Positions 15,169 to 18,799 of a stretch of 18,799 bases of DNA are shown piece after piece. Positions within the stretch are counted from its first letter, which is position 1; every line of letters starts with the position of its first letter. Source of the stretch: Porphyromonadaceae bacterium UBA4262 (GTDB lineage: Bacteria; Bacteroidota; Bacteroidia; Bacteroidales; Muribaculaceae); NCBI GenBank assembly GCA_002396085.1, contig DGWI01000051.1:1-18799 (forward strand), in the 5' to 3' direction. The position numbers and the translations under genes are program-made. The notes beneath the pieces are model-generated. The model searched no databases, was not told the origin of the DNA, and saw only the letters and a program-made list of their open reading frames with translations.

Positions 15169-16776
15169 ATGACATACGACATCATTGTCATTGGCGGCGG
15201 CGTGACCGGTGCCGGCGTGGCGCGCGACTGTGCGTTGCGCGGATTGAGCGTGCTGCTGCTTGAGCGCCATGACTATAACTATGGTGCCAGCGGACGCAAT
15301 CACGGATTGATGCACAGCGGGGCACGCTATGCCGTGACCGACCCCGACAGCGCGCGCGAGTGCATCGAGGAGAACAACATCCTGCGCAGCATCGCCAGCC
15401 ATTGCATCGAGTCGACCGACGGTCTGTTTGTCACCCTGCCCGATGACGACATTGAGTTTCAAGCCACCTTTGTCGACGCCTGTCACGCTTCGGGCATCAC
15501 TGCCGAGGTTATTGACCCCTCGCTGGCCTGCACACTCGAGCCGGCCCTGTGCCGCGATGTGCGCGGTGCAGTGCGTGTTCCCGACGCGTCGGTCAACCCA
15601 TTCGCACTGACTCATGCCAATGTGCTGGACGCACGCCTGCATGGAGCCGACATGCTCACCGAGCATGAGGTGACCGCACTACTGGTTGCCGGTGGGCGCG
15701 TCGAGGGCGTGCGAGCGCTAGACCACCGCACAGGGCTGGAGCACGAATTTCACGCCCCAATCACCATCAACGCTGCCGGCATCTGGGGTGCCCAACTGGT
15801 GCGACTCGCGGGCATTGACATACAGATGTTTCCCGCCAAGGGCACGATGCTTGTCTACTCGCAACGCGTGAATCAGATGGTGCTGAACCGATGCCGTCGC
15901 CCTGCCAATGCCGACATCCTGGTACCCGACGGCACAGTGAGCCTGATGGGCACCACCAGCGACCGCATCGGCATCGACGAGGTCGACGACATGCGCGTCA
16001 CTGATGCCGAGGTGCAACTGCTCATGAGCGAGGGCGAGAAGATGGTGCCACAACTGGCCACAACACGACTGCTGCGTGCCTTTGCCGGCGTGCGGCCACT
16101 CATAGCCGATGACTCCGACCCCACAGGACGCAGCATCAGCCGCGGCATCGTGTGCATGGATCATGCCACACGCGACGGCATGGAGGGACTCATCACCATC
16201 ACGGGTGGCAAACTCATCACCTATCGCAAGATGGCTGAGCAGGCCACCGACCTGGCTTGCAGCAAACTGGGCATTGCTGTGCCATGCACCACCGCCACCA
16301 CACCGCTGCCCGGCTCAGAGAGCACCGGCAACGAGTGGGACGACTTCAACCCCACGCACAAGAGCAATGCCACGCGCCGCCACGGCACCTGTGCGCAAAA
16401 CATACCCGCGGACAACGCCACCGACCGCACCATCATCTGCGAGTGCCAGCATGTGAGCGTGGGCGAGGTCAAGTATGCCATCGAGCGACTGCAATGCCAC
16501 GACCTGGTTGAACTGCTGCGGCGCACCCGCCTAGGCATGGGCGTGTGCCAGGGCAAGAATTGCATCTGCCGAGCAGCCAATCTCATGGCCCAGATGAGTG
16601 GCGACCCCGAGAAGTCGCTGCGTGACCTGGAGCGTCTGCTCGACGAGCGATGGAGGGGCATCAAGCCCATTGCATGGGGGACCGCACTGCGCGAAGCACA
16701 ACTCACCGCGACCATCTATCAAGGCCTGTGCGGGCTAGATCAAGCCGCGAGCGGCAGAAAGGAGGACCAACCATGA
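15169..16776 (+). CDS. glpA: anaerobic glycerol-3-phosphate dehydrogenase subunit A
   Basis: This is the FAD subunit that oxidises sn-glycerol 3-phosphate to dihydroxyacetone phosphate and passes electrons to the quinone pool. The 535 residues match the usual length for GlpA. Residues 3-16 (YDIIVIGGGVTGAG) form the FAD-binding Rossmann motif, followed by GASGRNHGLMHSGARYAV, characteristic of the DAO-type glycerol-3-phosphate dehydrogenase fold. The C-terminal BFD-like [2Fe-2S] domain is intact: Cys424, Cys426, Cys460 and Cys465 (CEC ... GVCQGKNC). The ATG at 15169 is the first methionine after the promoter. Its stop overlaps the glpB start by 4 bp (ATGA at 16773-16776), indicating one coupled operon. 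Expression is probably tied to glycerol or glycerol-3-phosphate use under anaerobiosis; no operator was recognised. Confidence 0.93.
   Translation: MTYDIIVIGGGVTGAGVARDCALRGLSVLLLERHDYNYGASGRNHGLMHSGARYAVTDPDSARECIEENNILRSIASHCIESTDGLFVTLPDDDIEFQATFVDACHASGITAEVIDPSLACTLEPALCRDVRGAVRVPDASVNPFALTHANVLDARLHGADMLTEHEVTALLVAGGRVEGVRALDHRTGLEHEFHAPITINAAGIWGAQLVRLAGIDIQMFPAKGTMLVYSQRVNQMVLNRCRRPANADILVPDGTVSLMGTTSDRIGIDEVDDMRVTDAEVQLLMSEGEKMVPQLATTRLLRAFAGVRPLIADDSDPTGRSISRGIVCMDHATRDGMEGLITITGGKLITYRKMAEQATDLACSKLGIAVPCTTATTPLPGSESTGNEWDDFNPTHKSNATRRHGTCAQNIPADNATDRTIICECQHVSVGEVKYAIERLQCHDLVELLRRTRLGMGVCQGKNCICRAANLMAQMSGDPEKSLRDLERLLDERWRGIKPIAWGTALREAQLTATIYQGLCGLDQAASGRKEDQP
16758..16765 (+). 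promoter_or_regulatory. strong Shine-Dalgarno sequence of glpB
   Basis: AAAGGAGG lies inside the end of glpA, 7 nt before the glpB ATG at 16773. It is the only textbook Shine-Dalgarno I noticed ahead of a gene in this window and it fixes the glpB start. It may secure translation at the overlapping junction. Confidence 0.7.
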
Positions 16777-18017
16777 CCACACTGCACACCCTCATCATCG
16801 GCGGCGGGCTGAGTGGACTGACACTGGGCATCGCCATTGCCAAAACCGGACGACGTGTGTCCATCATCTCGGCTGCTCCATCAACCCTGCAGTTGAACGG
16901 CGGATCGATGGAACTGCTAGGCAGCATCGACGGCCAGACCGTCACACATCCCATCGAGGCCATCCCCAGTCTGCCTGAAGAGCATCCCTACCGCAAGATC
17001 GGTGCCGGGGCATGCGCCACGCTAGCCCAGGAGGCCGTGAGCCTGCTGAGCGACACCGGCATCTACATGGACGGTAACGCCGAGATCAACCACTGGCGCA
17101 TCACCCCGTTGGGCGTGACCAAGCCTGCCTGGCTGTCGTTGCGCGGCATGGCCACTGCCACGCAGCCCGACCGCCTGCCCTGGAGCAGTGCGACACTGGT
17201 CAACTTGCCGGGCTTCATGGACAATCCCATCCACCTGATGGCACACAACCTGTCGATGCTGGGTTGCAAGGTGACTGTGCGCGACATCGAGGTCGAGGGA
17301 CTGAGTCGTCCACGTCGTCTGGCCTCGGAGATGCGAGCCGCCAACCTGGCGCGCACCATCGGCATCGGCAGCAAACTGCGCCGTCTGGCCGAGGCGATCA
17401 ACCAGACCTGCACCAACGACGAGGCTGTGCTGCTGCCCGCCATCGTGGGCATGGAGGATGACTATCCCGTCAACTTGTTGCGACGCTGGGTGAACGCCCC
17501 ACTCCACTTCTTGGCCACAATGCCCCCATCGGTTCCTGGCACCCGCATGGCTGGACAGTTGCGCCACTACTTCAAGATGCTGGGCGGCAAGTTGCTGAGT
17601 GCCGAGACCGTGTGCCGTGCCGAGATGACCACCGATCATGTCACCGCACTCTTCACCACCAAGTCACCGACTATCCCCATCACCGCCGAACACTATGTGC
17701 TGGCCAGTGGCTCGCTGATGAGTCAGGGCCTGCTAGCCACGCGCGACGCCATCGTCGAGCCCTTGTTCGGACTGGATGTTGATGCTCCTGTCAACCGCGA
17801 CAATTGGAGCCACTATGGCCTGATGGGAGACCAACCGTTCATGCGCTGCGGTGTCATCACCGATGCGACATTGCACCCGCTCAAGAATGGAATACCCATT
17901 GACAACCTGCACGTTATTGGCTCGATTCTGTCGGGTCACAACCCGCTCACAATGGGCGACAGCCAGGGCGTAGACCTGCTCACCGCGCTCTCGGTCGCCC
18001 ACCAGACGCTAATTTAA
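16773..18017 (+). CDS. glpB: anaerobic glycerol-3-phosphate dehydrogenase subunit B
   Basis: The 414-residue product is the GlpB subunit, a flavoprotein that works with GlpA in the membrane-associated dehydrogenase. It starts with a dinucleotide-binding motif (LIIGGGLSGLTLG, residues 7-19), followed by NGGSMELLG, matching the 'SGSLDLLG' region typical of GlpB. Later segments PGTRMAGQLRHYFKMLGGKL and VIGSILSGHNPL also fit the family. The start is fixed by the Shine-Dalgarno at 16758 and the ATGA overlap with glpA; the 41-residue upstream extension lies within glpA in another frame. In E. coli the operon also has glpC, the Fe-S membrane anchor. No such gene follows here: 66 bp beyond the stop lies a MITE-like element and then non-coding DNA. 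Confidence 0.9.
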   Translation: MTTLHTLIIGGGLSGLTLGIAIAKTGRRVSIISAAPSTLQLNGGSMELLGSIDGQTVTHPIEAIPSLPEEHPYRKIGAGACATLAQEAVSLLSDTGIYMDGNAEINHWRITPLGVTKPAWLSLRGMATATQPDRLPWSSATLVNLPGFMDNPIHLMAHNLSMLGCKVTVRDIEVEGLSRPRRLASEMRAANLARTIGIGSKLRRLAEAINQTCTNDEAVLLPAIVGMEDDYPVNLLRRWVNAPLHFLATMPPSVPGTRMAGQLRHYFKMLGGKLLSAETVCRAEMTTDHVTALFTTKSPTIPITAEHYVLASGSLMSQGLLATRDAIVEPLFGLDVDAPVNRDNWSHYGLMGDQPFMRCGVITDATLHPLKNGIPIDNLHVIGSILSGHNPLTMGDSQGVDLLTALSVAHQTLI

Positions 18018-18020
18018 GTC

Positions 18021-18066
18021 AGAAGAACAGAAGGACAATATCATCACGAATTTTAGAATTTTAGAA
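18021..18066. repeat. octamer units after the glpB stop
   Basis: AGAAGAAC and AGAAGGAC follow each other at 18021-18036. ATCACGAA, TTTTAGAA, TTTTAGAA then occupy 18043-18066. The block begins 3 nt after the glpB stop. ATCACGAATTTT is shared with the array after the GH92 gene. Confidence 0.5.
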
Positions 18067-18082
18067 TAGTTGGTTCGTGTTA

Positions 18083-18280
18083 ACGTGAGTTCGATGAAAT
18101 TTATATCTGGGAATCAATGCGTTAGCAAATCCCCCTCTAAGTTAGAGGGGGTGCCCGAAGGGCGGGGGCGTGTGTCAAGCAGCCTGGCTGCAACCACACA
18201 CTCCTCCGGCGCTACGCGCCACCTCCCCTAACTTAGGGGAGGAACTGGTTCACAGCACTTTACTTTCATCGAACTCACGT
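18083..18280. mobile_element. MITE-like element with 17-bp terminal inverted repeats and 6-bp target duplication
   Basis: The left end (18083-18099, ACGTGAGTTCGATGAAA) and right end (18264-18280) are perfect 17-bp inverted repeats. GTGTTA stands directly outside both ends (18077-18082 and 18281-18286), as expected for a 6-bp target-site duplication. The 198-bp interior has no open reading frame of note. It contains two near-perfect palindromes of similar sequence, at 18131-18151 (CCCCCTCTAAG...) and 18222-18242 (CCTCCCCTAAC...), placed so that the whole element could also fold on itself. This is the structure of a non-autonomous transposable element; the source transposase is not in the window. 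Confidence 0.85.
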
Positions 18281-18350
18281 GTGTTATTTGTTCAATTTGT
18301 AGTTTGAGCCCAAGAACACAAGGATTCGCACAATTCATATTTTGCTATAG

Positions 18351-18452
18351 TTTTCTTGCAATTTTAAAATCCAACTTTAAATTTGCATGACTTTTTGTGC
18401 AGATTTAAGTTCCAACTTTAAATTTGCACACTTTTTCTTGCAGATTTAAAAT
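18351..18452. repeat. about 2.5 copies of a 41-42 bp tandem repeat
   Basis: Two adjacent units (18370-18410 and 18411-18452) both start TCCAACTTTAAATTTGCA and end with a GCAGATTTAA-type sequence. A partial unit (TTTTCTTGCAATTTTAAAA) precedes them at 18351-18369. Units are contiguous with no unique spacers. They are A/T-rich and show no coding pattern. Confidence 0.8.
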
Positions 18453-18721
18453 TGGGAACTATATACCTGTTGTCCTCAGTAGATAAAATAGGTTTGTTAA
18501 CCGCATAGAGTATCGTCGCCGGAGGCGACAATTTAAGTAACCGAGGGTGGAGCGAAGCGACACCTTCGGCTACTGCTAAACAAACTACCTCGCTGCAAGC
18601 GAGCACCTTGTAGCGCAACCAAATCTTGTGCAAACGAGCGCAATGATGCTTGCATCAATTGCCGGATATTGTCTAGGCGCAGCCAAAGGTCACCGGCCTC
18701 TCTCGGTTTTATGGTTAAACA

Positions 18722-18746
18722 ATTAACTTTTATTGGCAAAGTTAAT
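18722..18746. repeat. 9-bp inverted repeat overlapping the minus-strand promoter
   Basis: ATTAACTTT (18722-18730) and AAAGTTAAT (18738-18746) are perfect inverted copies with a 7-nt centre. The right half covers the -7 element of the promoter at 18737-18767, and the left half covers its start region, which is the arrangement of an operator or a second, opposite -7-like sequence. Confidence 0.55.
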
Positions 18747-18767
18747 CTAAACTTTTCCGACTGCAAA
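18737..18767 (-). promoter_or_regulatory. orphan Bacteroidota-type promoter reading into the gene-free region
   Basis: On the minus strand TTTG (complement of 18764-18767), a 19-nt spacer, and TAACTTTG (complement of 18737-18744) match the consensus fully. Transcription would start near 18730 and run leftward through the hairpin-rich segment and the 41-bp repeats. No gene lies in that direction before the glpB end, so the product would be a non-coding RNA or a relic leader. Confidence 0.6.
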
Positions 18768-18799
18768 AATAAAAGAGTGTAGCCAAGATTATCCAAATG

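Larger units (their letters stand above)
18018..18799. other. 782-bp region without a convincing gene
   Basis: No reading frame on either strand has family resemblance or a usable start context. The region holds, in order: octamer repeats (18021-18066), a MITE-like element (18083-18280) with a 6-bp target duplication, a 41-42 bp tandem repeat (18351-18452), several small G/C hairpins (for example GTCGCC-GGA-GGCGAC at 18515-18529, CTCGC-TGCAA-GCGAG near 18588-18603, GATGC-TT-GCATC near 18644-18655), and a minus-strand promoter at 18737-18767. Confidence 0.75.

Noticed and set aside
18131..18242. Two separate rho-independent terminators for glpAB
   Set aside because: The palindromes lack U-tracts and lie symmetrically inside the terminal inverted repeats, so they are better explained as internal parts of the MITE-like element.
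18351..18452. CRISPR array
   Set aside because: The 41-42 bp units are contiguous, A/T-rich and without unique spacers, and no cas gene is present.
18418..18796. Two overlapping minus-strand open frames of 71 and 87 codons
   Set aside because: Both run through tandem repeats and hairpins, have low-complexity products and no family resemblance. They are more likely chance frames behind the orphan promoter.

Overview
The window looks like a chromosomal segment from a member of the order Bacteroidales (Bacteroidota), probably a gut-type lineage near Prevotellaceae or Muribaculaceae. This is inferred from promoters of the TTG / 19-21 nt / TAnnTTTG type, mostly absent Shine-Dalgarno sequences, BspA-like leucine-rich-repeat proteins ending in a dockerin-like module, a DUF4254 plus family 9 glycosyltransferase pair, and a PurF paralogue that starts MGGFFGT. 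No tRNA, rRNA, CRISPR array or transposase gene was seen.

Layout. Positions 42-872 (minus) hold an unrecognised protein with three C-terminal membrane segments. Positions 970-3171 (minus) hold a secreted GH92 alpha-mannosidase. It is divergent from a tandem pair of large secreted LRR proteins (3353-6718 and 6843-10184, plus), whose last 228 bp are almost identical. A small secreted protein follows (10401-10871). Next comes an overlapping DUF4254 / GT9 operon (10949-12584), probably for cell-surface glycan assembly, and directly after it a 48-codon remnant of an AraC-type regulator. A strong hairpin separates that remnant from a convergent small secreted protein (12836-13345, minus). A catalytically altered amidophosphoribosyltransferase paralogue (13575-14984) and a glpA-glpB pair for anaerobic glycerol-3-phosphate oxidation (15169-18017, plus, no adjacent glpC) follow. 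The last 780 bp have no convincing gene. They hold a MITE-like element with 17-bp terminal inverted repeats and a 6-bp target duplication, a 41-42 bp tandem repeat, and an outward-looking promoter on the minus strand with no gene behind it.

How the genes relate. The GH92 enzyme and the LRR proteins act outside the cytoplasm or at the surface. DUF4254 and GT9 probably build surface polysaccharide. GlpAB and the PurF-like protein are central metabolism. The genes do not form one pathway, and I see no complete defence or mobile system.

The most unusual signals are non-coding. Just past the stop codons of six genes lie small arrays of 7- or 8-bp units. The unit differs between loci, and at two loci the array is followed by inverted copies that could fold into a long hairpin. 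Beside these stand the locally homogenised dockerin module and the MITE.
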